NCBI RefSeq assembly: GCF_021018895.1
Contig: NC_079369.1
Span: 12,350,194-12,414,193 of the forward strand
Direction of reading: 5' to 3'
DNA from: Seriola aureovittata
Taxonomy: Eukaryota > Chordata > Actinopteri > Carangiformes > Carangidae
Length of the DNA stretch: 64,000 nt
Shown: one piece after another, positions 51,221-64,000 of the stretch
Position numbering within the stretch: position 1 is the first letter of the stretch
Layout: each line of letters opens with the position of its first letter
The notes under the pieces: generated by a model
Databases searched by the model: none
The model's input: the letters and a program-made list of their open reading frames with translations, nothing else
Told to the model about the DNA's origin: nothing
Made by a program: the position numbers and the translations under genes

Positions 51221-53609
51221 AGTACATGAAGCATTTGTGTGTTTGTCACCCGCATAAAATATTTGCTGCCGACATAATGATAGTGTTGAATTTTATTATA
51301 TTGGTTATACTGAGTTGAGTGGTACCTCTGTCTGACTTTAATAAGCCAGTCTAGGCTTTTATTGCCTATACTTTAACACTGTCACATCTGTACAGTGGTT
51401 GCAGGTTGAATTAATGTCATTGTCATCAAATGATTAACATTACAGTGTTCATAGCTGAATTAATTAGTATTTGAGGATGTCAAGTCTCATGTCAGCTGCA
51501 ACAGGAACAGTGATTTCCTACAAGGGTTGAAAGACGATTAACATGCAGAAAAAACATTTGTTTCCAATAGTTTTCATATACTATGTACTACTGGTAATAC
51601 TGAATAGATTTACCCCTTCAGGCCTTTGAAGACTGTTAATTGAAACAATCCATGAAGGGAATATCGCTCTTAAGTTAAACTAGATGTGCAACCTTTGCGG
51701 AGGTCTTGTGAGTAGACATTATCAAGCTTTAAAGAGGCAGAAGCCAAAAAGGTTTGGGACTATTAGAGGGTGAACAAAGGCTGTGTTGTGAACTATAGAA
51801 AGAGAAAGTGGGTCAGTTTCAAGTGGGCTCACTACACATGGTCTAACTGGTGTGAAATTTAGCATAGTCATTTCCTGGATACCTGAATTACAGTATGCAA
51901 ACAATCCATATGAACTACATCCAGGTTGAGCCAATTTTGCTCGCATCTATTTTAGAGATAGGAAAGGCCCTGTCACACACCTCTCTGAGCTCCTGGGGTT
52001 TTTCAACTCTGTAGCCCTGAAATAGCTGCCCTCACTTTCCTCAAGTAGATCCCTGAGTAGGTCATAGACTAACCACAAGATTTAGGCTATTATCACTAGA
52101 TGTATAGCGCATGAGGCCTAGGGCACGTGCTGATATCACCTATGTTCCCACACATATAAATAGGCCAGAATAATTTCTCATTTCCTCTGAGGGAATACCT
52201 CATACTGTCACAGAGAAGACTGTATGAACTTCAGCTTATCATACCACAGTTAGGCTAAATAAAGAACAGGTCGGGTAGGTGCATGTATTTTAAGGGTTCA
52301 TTTTCAAAGTGGATGGGAGTCCAGTAATACTTTCATTAGAGGAGCAAATGAGCATTTGTATGTCAAAGTGAGTCTAGGCTTTACATGTGTTGGCACAGTT
52401 GTTGGACTTGCTCCTCGGGGAAGTGACTTCTCAGTCAGAAAGCAGAGGTGATTTGGGTCATTTTGAGTCCCTATACAGAAAACATGAAGTTATGAATTAT
52501 TAGATAGAAACGTTTTACTTCAGGAACCTGTCAGTTTGTCAGTGGGGCTTGAAGTGCATTTAAAGTATGAACACACTTTTCATTTCATAACCTCACTGTA
52601 ACCATATTTTTTGACACCTGTTATGGTAACACCCAGTATCTCAGTTCCTCTCGACATCAGCTGTAGGTACATATAATCTGTCATGCGCGTGTCATGTGGA
52701 AATGGAGTGACAAAGTGGTCACTGTGACACTCTAACAGGTGGAAGTCGACTAAACCAAACTGGCCTGGACTCCTGGTGCTAAAAATGACAGCAGTATGTG
52801 CTGATGACTGTGAAACCACGCACTCAGGTGGATCTGCTCACCAAGGGTGAACCAGAGGATAAACCAGAGAACACACTCCAGAGAATGCGCAATAACATTT
52901 CTGTATTTTAGATAACAGTCATAAAAATATATCATCCTAACCAAAGGGTTTACATCAACTAATACGTGTTTCACCACACGCAAACAGGCAAGTGTGAAAC
53001 AGTGGCTTTATTATCCCAAGCTGCTTTACAGCAAAGGGGAAACTTAAGAAAAACAAATCCAGTCTAGACATTTTCCCGGACAAACCTGACCGCATTTCTC
53101 ACAGCTTGGGTGAACCATGTGACTGAAGCACATCGGTCAGCAGTGTGGGCTTGTCTGAAGTCAGTAATATCAGGTACGTGAACATGGCTGTGCCCAGGAG
53201 CAGAGTGTAACACTGAGGATGTAGGTTATTTTCTGTTTTTACGATGTCAGTGCTTACATGATCCTCTGTTTGCAGCATTTGTGCGCACATACAGAACATT
53301 GCAGTGTAGGTTTGTGTGGGTGCATGTGTTACGAGTCATCCTCTTCTTTCTTTGCTTTGCAATCAACAGGTATTTTATTCATTGTTCATTTCTTTTGTCC
53401 AGCTGCCATCTCCGAGATCAAGAATACACCTCAAATTGTGATTTGGGTTTTACAAAAAGTGTCTATCAAGATTTTAAATTTACACTGTCAACGAATTAGA
53501 AAGTCTGGCATTTGTTTTTGATTCACCAGCCTGTTCTCAATGTGCGTCATGGGACACAAAGGTTTATTACCTACTTGGAAAAAGTCTCATTCGCATCCAG
53601 ACCCAGTGG

Positions 53610-54215
53610 CGGAATATAACTATGTACATTTACAAGTGCTGTACTGAAGTACAGTTTTTAGGTCATTGTACTTTACTTGAGTTCTTCCATTTTATGCAAC
53701 GTTGTTGTAGTCTACTACATTTCAAAAGGGAAATATTGTACTTTTTACTTCACTACATTCATCTATCAGCTATAATTAATAGTTGTGGTGCAGATAAAAT
53801 GCCCACACACTGAGAATGGACTTCATAGTGAAGTAGCAGGAGTCAACATGCGTCCAGAAATTAAACATTAATTATTAATTTTCTGGATTTACAAAGGAGG
53901 AGAAAGAGCAGATCTAATTTCAAGATGTTTTAATTTACTTCAAAAAGTACCAGTTGGGCAGAAATGGCCTATGTTGATTTTATATCATCATATATATTAT
54001 TGAATTTTTGTAACTGGTGCATTAACACATAAGCAGCATTTTGATGTTGCTTTATGTAACTGCAGCAAAGTTTAACTTCTTTACTGTGTTTAATGGATCA
54101 TATTTTCAAACTGATCATGTGCTTTGTACATATTAAAATCTTAATATGCAAAGGGACTAGTAATTATGTCTGTTGTATAAAAGTAGTGAAGTAAAAAGAA
54201 CAATATCCAGGTTAA
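53610..54215 (+). repeat. Teleost interspersed repeat
   Basis: The left part 'gtacatttacaagtgctgta', 'gtactttacttgagttcttc' and 'cattttatgcaacgttgttg', and the right part ending 'agtagtgaagtaaaaagaac', match a very common teleost element with palindromic-type termini. Other fragments of the family are at 32205-32330 and, in reverse orientation, at the right end of the window (63215-64000). Class unassigned; it is probably a non-autonomous DNA element. Confidence 0.6.
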
Positions 54216-54436
54216 TCTGGTAATTATGACAACAGAGAAACTAAAGGCAGTGTTTATTGACGGTGTCAGATATCATATGTGGGACATGAGTGCCAGGAGG
54301 CGGCGGCTTAAATCATGTGTGTCAACGAGTGCTTACACAGTGAGAGACCACCCGTCATGCTGGAGCAATGACACCCATGCGGTTACAACCTGCCTGATCC
54401 AACTAGACCTGCACCCCGTGATTGTATTGCACGAAT

Positions 54437-54446
54437 CACACACACA

Positions 54447-54521
<75 letters not shown>
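54437..54521. repeat. (CA)n microsatellite
   Basis: About 40 CA units with two small interruptions. Confidence 0.97.
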
Positions 54522-54525
<4 letters not shown>

Positions 54526-56595
54526 TCCATGCTTCTCTACTCCTGTTTCTCACACTTATTCATGGATTTATAATCACACAGATTGCTGAAAGGCTCTGAG
54601 TGCCTGCCGGGGTATGTGGGTATATTTAGAAGAGGGTGGGGGTGGGGGTTGTGGGGGGTGGACGTATCCAGTCTGACCTCCTATAATCTTCACTGTGTTG
54701 GCCGACTTCGTCACCATGCACTCGGGACTGACACCACGTTACTGGCTACCTGTCTGTTGGCACGTCCCTGCAGTATGCATGGGAAAAAAGAGGGGAAAGG
54801 TGAGGGGACTCTCACCTACGTCAAGGCAGTTGACAACCTCTTTATCATTGTATAAAGAGACAGATAGATGCAGCACAAAAGCCTGAACTACTTGTGACTG
54901 TCATCTGGTGACTGTGGTTTTCTGTGCTTTGTTCTGGTACTGTACGTGTGTTATGCAGGATTCCTGCAAACCTGGAACAATTCTTGAAAGTGTGCAGATT
55001 TGAGGAGACTATGATAAGGTGTTTTTAAAAAAAAAAAATAGACTTCATGGAAAGCATTTGACTTTGTCTTTGGTATTTCTCAGCCCCGTGAACGTCTTTC
55101 TGTCCAAGATGATGCCGACATTTAACATCCTGATTTAAAAAAGCACCTGTTATGTCAGTTGTGGTTTACAGGCCTGTTATTCAACAGGATCATAAGTATT
55201 AAATGAGGCTTATTGGACCAAAACATGACAGTGTTTCCAACCAAAACATGCTACTCGTGGAAAAAAACAGAAACAACAAATTGAGTGTCACTTATCATTG
55301 AATTTAGTGTCAGGGTGTGTGTGGAACCAGTGGTACTAAATTGCGATCACCAACAAACCAATTTCTCCAGCCGTCTCATAGCAACATTGTAGTAGTGTTT
55401 TATAACCCACAGTGGGTGCTGACAGATCAGATGCTCTGTCCAACTGTGTGACGGACACGAAGCACTATACTGTTGAAGTGGGCCGCATTTTGAATTCATC
55501 CATCCTCTAAAAAGGTGCTGGAAAGTTAATCATAGAATATACAGTAAGATGTGAGACCTGTATAGATTTATGTTACACAAACAAATACTGTGTGTTGAAG
55601 ATTGATTTATATATATGGTCTGTAGCCTGTAGGACGTCAAGCTCTTTACAACTTTACAGAGGTTAAGGGCTATAAATATAAACTGACTTTGAAGTGTGTC
55701 ACACAGCACAAGCTTTCATATGAAGTGTAGACATCTTTGGGGCAATAAGACAGATCTGTAGTGGGTGTTGTATATAATACACACATTGAAGAACGTACTT
55801 ACGTTTCCATTGGTTGACAAGAGTTTTGAAAGTTGGAAAAAACTTTGATTCATGAATACAAGCTAGGAAAAAGGTTTATCTTGATCCCAAGTAAAAGTGG
55901 TTTTGAGTCGCATGTCAGCAGAGAGCTGCCGGTCTGTGAGGATCCACTGCCATCATGTGGTGAAGAGGGCGACTTGGCCTCAGTGTGAGGATTCAACAGG
56001 CTGAATACTTTTCAGTACAGGCATTACTGCACTTAAGACCACCAGTACCACTGAGCTCTATACTGCATCCACAGTGTGACAAGTACAAGGAACTTAAATT
56101 CCCTACAGATATTAATAGATTTATTGTCCTTCTCAGGACTCAAGTGTTTCCATTGTGGTCATGTTCTTTGAGTTTATATAAAATCATAAGTGCACCCACT
56201 GGCACCTTCCTCTTGTAGAATAGCCATATTTCATCAGTTAGGACATACATATAGGCTTATCACAGGAATTATGATGGTTGAATTCAATGCGCCTGTGCTT
56301 CATGACAGTTTAACATGAAACTCAGACAGAACTTCTCATGGCAGTGACTAAGCTACTACACTTTTTCTCACCTTGACATAATGTTAATAAAGAATGTGCT
56401 GAAATGGTTCAAAGGTGACAGGAGAGAGTGAGCGCCGCTCCTTGCGGTGGATGGGTGGATAAGTAACTCATATTACAGACACTAAACACCTCCTCATCAG
56501 AAAACACCTCCTCATCACACATGTCAAACTCAAATGTTCGTCGTTAATGTCTCAGTGCTGTAAATCTTCAGATAGAGACACCACCACACGGAGCC

Positions 56596-58796
56596 ATGGA
56601 GAAGTTTGCCTTTCTTTTGCTTTTTCTACTTGATGTTCTGGTGTGTTTGGGTACCGGTCAACAACATTTACGCGCGAGTGTCGGACCTTGGAAACACCGG
56701 ATTCAGTGGGAGAATAACGGTCAGCTGTACAGTTTACTGAGCACGGGGACTCAATATCGCTCCCCCGCACAAACTAGAAGACGCACCCAGCTTTTACTAA
56801 CAACTAACAATTTTAACCGAGTTAACCCTTCCGTTACACCCAGTAGATCCACGAGAACCAGGTCAAACCTCGAGGACGCAGCCCGGGTTCACCCTCACCA
56901 AAACGACCTCAGTCAAATGGATGCATCAGTTCTCGGTGCTGATGAGGGTCCGTATTTACTCGCCTCGGGACGACCAGGGACACCAACTCAGTCGCCGCCG
57001 CGCGTGACCTTTCCCGTGGCTTTGAGATACCGTTCACACCACACTCCGTCAAATAATAGCGCCACCCAGGAGTTCTCCGGCAGCGGAATCCCACGCGGAG
57101 GCCGGAGTGCAACCGGAGATGATGCCGGTGCACAACAGGCCCCTGTCCCGCCGGCAAGATCACCGGACTTTACGCACAGCCGAGGCGGCCAGATAAGATC
57201 TGAGAACTCGGATTCAACTGCCGGGTCACCTGCTACGTCTGGACAGGTCACCATGGCCGAGGATAGTGAGAACTTACAACGCATCCCGCAGCAAAACGCT
57301 CGCAGTGCGCACAGAGCGCAGTCACTGACCAGAGTCACACCTGAGTTAAATGTTTCTCCCACAGCGCTGTCCAGTAATGCTGTAGAAATACACTTTCCTC
57401 GTCCAAGGCCGGATACAACACGGACTGCAGACATGAGCGACCCACGAGATCCACACAGCATTCATCACAGGAACTCGGTTTTCTATAATGTTTACCCACC
57501 AGACCGCAGAAACAGGATCACTGCGCGCCCTCCACCAGGAACCGGCTATGGCACCAGATTCTTCCACAATGGTGAAGCAGGCAGATAAGACAGAGAAACC
57601 AAAGTGTATAAAAGTAGTTAGCACGGTACCCAGAGTATGAACATAATAAAAACGCCCTAAAACCATGTAAAATCAGAATAATCATCAAATGCAACTCATT
57701 CTTGAGAAGCAGTGATTGGAGCTATGAGGCACAGATGCCTCATGCTCATCTCCACATTCAAAATTTAAATTCACCCAATTTATGGGCGTTTTAATGTATT
57801 TTTAATGAGAGTCAGAGTTAATACCCCCTTATGACAAAAGTAATGACTCCGGTATGAGAGCCTCTGAGCAAAGTTAATATTAATGGTTGGCTGGGAGCGA
57901 GTCATTAGTACTTATCCAGCAAAGATGGAGAAACTACATCTCTAAGTTATGACAGTGTAAAGTTTCCAGACTTTCCTATTCAATATTCTGCTCAAGTAGG
58001 TAGATTGCTGTTTATGCAATGTATGGATATCTCCACAGATGAATTTTAGTACAATTTCCTTTAGCCCTTACAGTACCAGCTGAGCTAAGCACAATCCCAC
58101 TGACATTTTTCAAATGAGCCAACAGCCAAAGTTTTCCTTAACATCCTTTTTGTAATCCTTAGTCACAAATTGTTTTTTTCGATCTAAAAAAAAAGATCTG
58201 TTGCTTTTTAGGTATCCAGGATTTATGTTGTGCAGATTTCAGTGACACTGTATTCCTATGGGATTTTCAACATTAATAGTGTGTTTATGTGACTCACAAC
58301 TAAATATAGTATGATACAGAAATAGCTGTCTCTCAAAAACTACGAGTTACATCAAAAGCTTGGTACCACTAGATTCAAAACAACTTCAATTTTAATAATA
58401 ATACATGCTTTGAGTTTTAAAAAGAAAATCAAATTTGTCTATCAATTCCAGCATGATAAACGTGTGAAATCTAAATTTTGATTTTGTCATGTGTCTTGAC
58501 AGGTTGGCAGCAGATTTTGTGTTTCCACCTCTAAAAGAAAAAGCTCTGTGCAGCTTTTCCTTAACATACTAAATGTAGTGGATTGTAATCAATGGGTTAA
58601 AGTATTTGATATTCAATGTTTAACATGATGTCCTCATTGACATCACGTAAACAATGCAGTAATTTTTAATAGTTAAAATGTGATCTATTCCCTATATTTG
58701 TGTATCACATTAGCAGATAGAGATAGATGTTATACTTAATAGATACATGTACACAGATAGATACATCTCTGTTGATTATTCCCAATCATTAGATAT

Positions 58797-58891
<95 letters not shown>

Positions 58892-61366
58892 CTTTTTTTA
58901 TCCCCTAGGGGAAATTCATTATGTTTAAAGCCACAACATCCTCTGAACCGTTTACTGCAGAAACCATTAAATAAATGTTAAAAAGTAAACGCCCCCTGTG
59001 TTTGTAGCTGAGTCCTCACATATCAGTGATTTATCAATATGCATTGATTTTTCCTGCAGGTCTCCCAGACTTGGTTCCTGACCCTTATTACATCCAAGCT
59101 GCCTCTTACATCCAGAGAGTGCAGATGTATGCACTTCGCTGTGCTGCTGAGGAGAACTGTCTGTCCAGGTGCTCTCCTTTATTTGATCAGTCATTCAAGT
59201 AAAAAGCACTTAATCCCATAATCTGTTATTTAATCAAGATTTCTGTGTGTAATATGTAATGATTGTTGTATCGCACTGTGTCCCTGTGGTATGGCTGACA
59301 TTTTGAAACGCATCGTCTCTCTGCTGTGTAATGAATCGTGTTTTTAGACACAGAAATCAACGGGGTTCACATGTATGAATAAAAAACAAGATAACCATTT
59401 AGAATTCCTTTGAGGTTGCCACATTAGGATGTGTGTTGGCCTCCGTCCCGTTTGGAAGCTGCAGCTGAGTGACAGAGTGGCTGGACACAAACCTGGCAAC
59501 CGCCCGAGATTCTCTCCTCTGATCTGAGCAGCCACTTTGCCAAGTAAAATAAGCACTGAAATGAAAGGCAAAGCATTCCTGAGGTGAATGCAGAAGCTTG
59601 TTAGGCAAGACCAGAAACCACCTCTGTCACTTTGACAGTGGATCATCATTTGTCTAATGGCCAGTGAAGGACGAGAAGGAGTTCAGTGTGCAGTGAAGTA
59701 TATACTCTGCAGACTATGTGAGGTAAAGATGCCACAAACTAAAAGGCGACCCCGGCTGCGCACTCAGTGGTTCAGGTTTTCACAGTGTCATTTCAGCTCA
59801 GAGTGAAAAATCTTGGCTCATTCATTTCCTGTTTCCTTTTCCTTCAGGTCTGCGTATCATCCGAGTGTGAGCGACCTTGACTACAGAGTCCTGCTGCGGT
59901 TCCCACAGCGAGTGAAGAACCAAGGAACAGCGGACTTCCTCCCGGTGAAGCCCAGGCATGAGTGGGAATGGCACAGCTGTCACCAGTGAGTTAGGAAAAC
60001 TGTACATTTATGTAAATACACTACCCCATCCCTGCACTCTGGTGTAGACACGATTTTACTGAATCAAAAGTTTTAAAAAGGCTTAAAAGTCAGTTGATGA
60101 TAGGAAATTATAGTTTAAAATATTCCAGTGTTACCTTTACTTGTTTTAGGATCTCCATTAGCTGCTGTGATGTAGTCGCCCCTGTGTCCTCACAGATGTG
60201 AATACGACAACAAAACAGTCGATCTGCAGCACCTGTTTGGTGAAATAAATACAACCACCCTTCATGCACTCAAAATGAATGAATGAAAAGAAGGGTAGAT
60301 TTCTTGAAGACGAAACATTTCTGAGCTATATTTCTGAAGAACTTGTGCTGTGTTTGATATCTAAGAGCCAGTCAGGTTGCTCTGTTTTATGACAGTTAAA
60401 GGTTGTTCATTTCTTTTTTAAGAGCCGATCAAACAATATTTTAAATGTGAGAAAATAAATGACTGTACAACTTTATCCAGAATAGAAAATGACTCACAAG
60501 AGGTTCAATATCATGCCACATTAATAATTTTCATCATTAAACCGTGAGCAGACCAGGACAACAAGAGAATGACAGTTTCCAGAATAAAGCTGCAGTGCAG
60601 CTGTTGTTTGGATCTCTGTCTCTCCCCAGGCATTACCACAGTATGGAGGCCTTTAGTAACTACGACCTGCTGGACGTCTCCACTGGACAGAAGGTGGCTG
60701 AGGGACACAAGGCCAGTTTCTGTCTGGAGGACACCTCATGTGACCCGGGAATAAGACGGCGCTTTGCCTGCACTGCTCACACACAGGTTGGTCTGCACCG
60801 TCTATGATTTATTTATTTTTCCATTGATCCATCCATTCATTGTTCTTTATTAATTCAATGATTCATTCGTGCATTTGTATACCACTGACACATTAAGACA
60901 CACATACTGTATAATGATAATGTAAGTTTGCATCTTTCTCAGGGGCTCGGTCCTGGTTGCTACGATACATATCACGCAAACATTGACTGCCAGTGGATTG
61001 ACATCACTGATGTACCACCTGGAAACTACATACTCAAGGTGGGTGTGTGGAGCTGCTTGATGAATAGGACATGATAAAGAAAAGAAATCTATCTGGAATT
61101 AAATGAAATATTTACATTTCGTGGCTATTTCTGCTGTTTTTTCAGGTGACAGTGAACCCATCTCAGCTGGTCCAGGAGTCTGATTTTTCCAACAACGAGG
61201 TTCTCTGCGACATCAGGTACACAGGAATCTACGTCCAGGCACGGAACTGCAGGATTACTGCGTGAGTGAAAGACGTACACTGTTCTCACCCTTTCATCAC
61301 AGAGATGAGAAACACAAACACAAGCTCGCCTCACTGATGTCTATTCTTTGTTTTGACAGAAGCTGA
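56596..61366 (+). CDS. loxl5: Lysyl oxidase, LOX/LOXL5 type
   Basis: Secreted copper amine oxidase that oxidises lysines in collagen and elastin to allylysine for crosslinking. Exons: 56596-57571, 59060-59168, 59848-59985, 60630-60786, 60943-61038, 61146-61261, 61360-61366. The sum is 1599 nt (532 aa); human LOX is 417 aa. A signal peptide (about 1-21, hydrophobic [13 protein letters not shown]) is followed by the conserved LOX pro-region start [14 protein letters not shown] (36-49). Residues about 55-325 are a long Arg/Pro/Ser-rich propeptide with sequons at N153 and N252. The catalytic domain starts at about [12 protein letters not shown] (327). The copper site [11 protein letters not shown] (401-411) has all four histidines (404, 407, 409, 411). 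The lysyl-tyrosyl-quinone pair is K435 (EGHKASFC) and Y470 ([11 protein letters not shown]). There are no SRCR domains, which excludes LOXL2, LOXL3 and LOXL4. LOXL5 over LOX is inferred from the 19p13.3-type location, paralogous to the LOX region of human 5q23. The start is in a strong context (GCCATGG). The last exon encodes only the final residues (AS). Confidence 0.9.
58796..58920. repeat. (GATA)n microsatellite with retroposon-like tail
   Basis: About 24 perfect GATA units (58796-58891) run directly into a sequence of the 'actttttttatcccctaggg' type followed by 'gaaattc', a motif shared with 15263-15292. It lies in intron 1 of the lysyl oxidase gene, about 140 bp before exon 2. Confidence 0.85.
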
Positions 61367-63214
61367 CGTGACTGAAGACAAATATTTCCCCACAGAAATA
61401 TATATTAATACTTTCTTGTTGCTCTCAGTGTACAGTTGCTACTCTGTTGTGCAGCTTAAATGTTTACTATTACCTAAATTTGTTTGTTTGTATTTATAAC
61501 ATATAATATATTGTAGCTACAGCCATGCTGGGTAGATGTTATCTTTGTTGTAATTCATTTTCACTGGGTTTTTTTTAAGCAATGCAAAATTTCAGGACCT
61601 TGACGAAAGCGTGTTACCATAATTTACAAACGTGAAAAAAAGAAAAGAAATTAAAACTCAAAAGAAATTGTTTCATTCATACTTTACAGACTGGAATGGT
61701 GCTTATATTGAAGGAAACGGTGGTGCTCTTCTCCCCTGAAATATAACATTTTGTCATATTAGATAAAATTTCTGATGTTTAATGACCAAATATGTATAAG
61801 TGCTATTACAATATAGAAAGAGCAAATACTCTACTACTAATGTGTGTATTTACAGCAATAATTCTGTGCAGATTTCCCCAGCACAGTGTCAATGACAATG
61901 TGAAGTTTGTCTAGTGAAATGGTTTTGAATGCTTGAAAGGTTTTCAGCGTTTTTATCGTATTTTATAATAAAGTTTGTTTTTTATTTCTAGAAACCAAAG
62001 TACCAATGAAGACTGATGGCTTACTTTTTTTCCCCCCTTGACAACCCGGTGATCAAAACATAGGTTTAAATAATCACTAGCAATGGGATAATTTGAGCAA
62101 ACACTCAAAAACATGAAGTCATTCCACAGCTTATGTCTATTAAAAACAACTTGAGTTAGAGTCTGGAGTGCTAAATGTCTTAAATGCTTTTGGAATAACA
62201 CGCCTTGGAGAAATATGTGGGAATGATTCCACTCTGCATGTTTATGTCGCTCGGAAATAGCAGCGGAAGACGTACGGCCTCACACCACGGGCCTGCTGTC
62301 GCTGCTCTGTGTTTGTCATGTTGTGTTACAGCAGATGAGTGATCAGGAAAACATTTATTCACCCGGCAGTGACTCCATATGAGGTGTCTGGGAATGCTTC
62401 ACTCTATTTACACTTTGTCACCAAAATCATTAGGGGCACTGTGTGAGCGGTACGTGGAAATGTATAAATAATCGTCAAATTTTTTTTTAACACAATTCAT
62501 TCGTTTTGCTCTTTTACAACACTACTGTTTACTGTCCAGCACAAATACATTGCCTCATAGTCTTCCACTGTTAAATACATACCACAAGAGTAAGTGAAGT
62601 AAGAGGTGTTACTGTTTTTGACTGTTTGGACAGCTCCTCGTTTCGCCTTCCCCTCGTAAGATGTCAACTCCAATCATTCTGTGTGAACAAACGGAGGAAC
62701 TCCTCTAATGCGTTCCACTTAGCAAAGCTTCAAAAGGCTGTCATGGTTGTCTAAATGAAACATAACAACTGGGGAGATTTGTGCCTCAACAAAAAACCCA
62801 CTGGTGGTTTTCAGAAAGTGGGAGATTTCAGCAACTTTCACGAAAAAGCCTTGACGCGAAAGGGAATCAGTTTGAGGATGTTTATGAGATGAATATGAAG
62901 GCAGGTGGGCGCGGAGGTCATGGAGTCTGTTCTCTCTGCTGCTCTACAGCATCTGTGCTCTGTACACTGCTGTTCACACAGCTATAACCACGAAGACACA
63001 GACATGACCCCCATGACCATGACCACCAACGTCTCCACTCTCATCGTGGTAATGCTAGTCTCTCCGTCTCTTTTTTTAACCAAGTTTGCCGTAGGAGTTG
63101 GTGTTGACCATCTGTTGTTGTTTTTTCTAAGTATTTTTTACGAAGGCATCCAGAAAACCAGGAGACAGTTTTAGAGAATTCTGAAAGGAGCATGGGATGC
63201 ACAGTCAGTCAGTA
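61367..63214 (+). other. Lysyl oxidase 3' UTR and downstream intergenic sequence
   Basis: The probable 3' UTR runs from the stop to a poly(A) signal AATAAA at 61967-61972, followed by a T/GT-rich stretch ('gtttgttttttatttctag'). Beyond that no coding exon is supported up to 63214; the open frames at 62781-63174 have no recognisable similarity or splice support. Confidence 0.5.
61967..61972 (+). terminator. Candidate lysyl oxidase poly(A) signal
   Basis: AATAAA about 600 bp after the stop codon with a downstream T/GT-rich element. An ATTAAA variant at about 61650 is an alternative. Confidence 0.55.
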
Positions 63215-64000
63215 CAGTGGTGGAAGAAGTATTCAGATCCTTTACTTAAATAAAGTAACAACAATGTAAAAATACTGCATTGCAAGTAAAAGTCTTACAT
63301 TTACAATGTTAAGGAGGTAAAAGTACAGAGGGATTATCAGCAACATGTAGTATTCGTTCTGCAGAAATATTGTACATGTGACTGAAATGTCATCATATAT
63401 AATATTACTTGATTATTGATGCTGCGTTAGAAGCGTTTTGCTGTTGTAGCTGTTTGCTGATTTTAACTACAGTTAGTGAACTTAGTCCAGTGGCTCCTGA
63501 CCGATTGATTAGACTCCTCCAAACACTCACAGGATGTGTCTGGGGGATTGAGAGATGATTTATGGGGCAGGAAAAAGAGGAAAAAACAAAGGTCTGACAT
63601 AAATTTGTAATAATTTTTCAGACTTTTCTCTGATCTTTGCTTCTTTGTGAAATACTGGATCATTTAATTTATTTAGGCCTTGAACAATTATTTAAATAAA
63701 ACGATATAAGAGGTTAAGGGGAGAAATGTGTCTTTGGTTGAACTACTGACAACTCACAGGCATCTGAAACATGACGAGGAGCTTTAACACTTTTTTTTTT
63801 GCAAGGGGCCACAAGCCAAAAGGGTTGGGAACCACTTGCTCAAATTTTAACAATGTGTGGTATTTTATAAGCCTATTACGTAGGTTTTAGGGAAAATCTT
63901 AATCTGAAAAGTATTCAGGGACTTTATCTGTCAGATAAATGTAAAAGTAGAATAAAAAGTACAATATACAATCTCCTGAAAAGCAGCGGAGTAGAAGTAG
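63215..64000. repeat. Teleost interspersed repeat, cut by the window end
   Basis: It begins 'cagtggtggaagaagtattc' then 'agatcctttactt', continues with 'aatactgcattgcaagtaaa', and ends at the window edge with 'gaataaaaagtacaatatac' and 'cggagtagaagtag'. These are the two ends of an element common in teleost genomes. An internal block at 63800-63842 ('ggccacaagccaaaagggtt' then 'gggaacca') is the inverse of 8108-8145. The element may extend past the window. Confidence 0.6.

Larger units (their letters stand above)
51221..56595. other. Intergenic region between nmrk2 and the lysyl oxidase gene
   Basis: No coding exons or RNA genes were recognised. The stretch holds one interspersed repeat (53610-54215) and a CA microsatellite (54437-54521), and is otherwise ordinary sequence. 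The last few hundred bases should contain the lysyl oxidase promoter. No TATA box was found there. Confidence 0.5.

Noticed and set aside
54226..54573. 115-codon frame with a His-Thr repeat
   Set aside because: Mostly translation of the CA microsatellite, with no splice or homology support.
58796..58891. Regularly spaced repeats that could suggest a CRISPR-like array
   Set aside because: A simple 4-bp GATA tandem repeat without spacers, in an intron of a vertebrate gene.
62781..63174. Two overlapping frames near the right end
   Set aside because: No family resemblance. They overlap each other in different frames and have no exon structure.

Overview
The window is vertebrate nuclear DNA, almost certainly from a ray-finned (teleost, probably percomorph) fish. 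Genes are split into short exons with canonical GT-AG introns. Introns are compact. Several interspersed repeats that I recognise as common in teleosts are present, along with many microsatellites. There is no bacterial, phage or CRISPR content. Five protein-coding genes were reconstructed exon by exon. Each gives a coding length divisible by three with consistent splice phases, so the models are mutually well supported.

Layout: matk (CSK-family tyrosine kinase, minus strand, about 3.2-10.6 kb); zfr2 (three-zinc-finger plus DZF RNA-binding protein, minus strand, 12.8-31.7 kb, 19 coding exons); atcay (caytaxin, plus strand, 35.5-40.8 kb coding, with a probable long 3' UTR to about 45.3 kb); nmrk2 (nicotinamide riboside kinase, plus strand, 47.5-50.7 kb coding); and a lysyl oxidase gene of LOX/LOXL5 type (plus strand, 56.6-61.4 kb). 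The two ends of the window (1-3.1 kb and 61.4-64 kb) hold only non-coding and repeat sequence.

The order matk-zfr2-atcay-nmrk2 is the order I recall for human 19p13.3, so this is a conserved vertebrate block. The lysyl oxidase gene next to nmrk2 is not in the human block. It fits LOXL5, the LOX relative that fish keep and mammals have lost. The genes do not form one pathway: they are a Src-family-inhibiting kinase, an RNA-binding protein, a neuronal kinesin adaptor, an NAD salvage kinase and an extracellular collagen/elastin crosslinking enzyme. zfr2 and atcay are head to head.

Most notable non-gene structures: a near-perfect 66-bp inverted repeat with a 24-nt loop inside a zfr2 intron; two small transposon-like elements with terminal inverted repeats and target-site duplications in another zfr2 intron; and an nmrk2 stop codon that abuts a splice donor, with the next exon encoding what looks like the remnant of the mammalian C-terminal tail. 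I found no convincing undescribed biological system.
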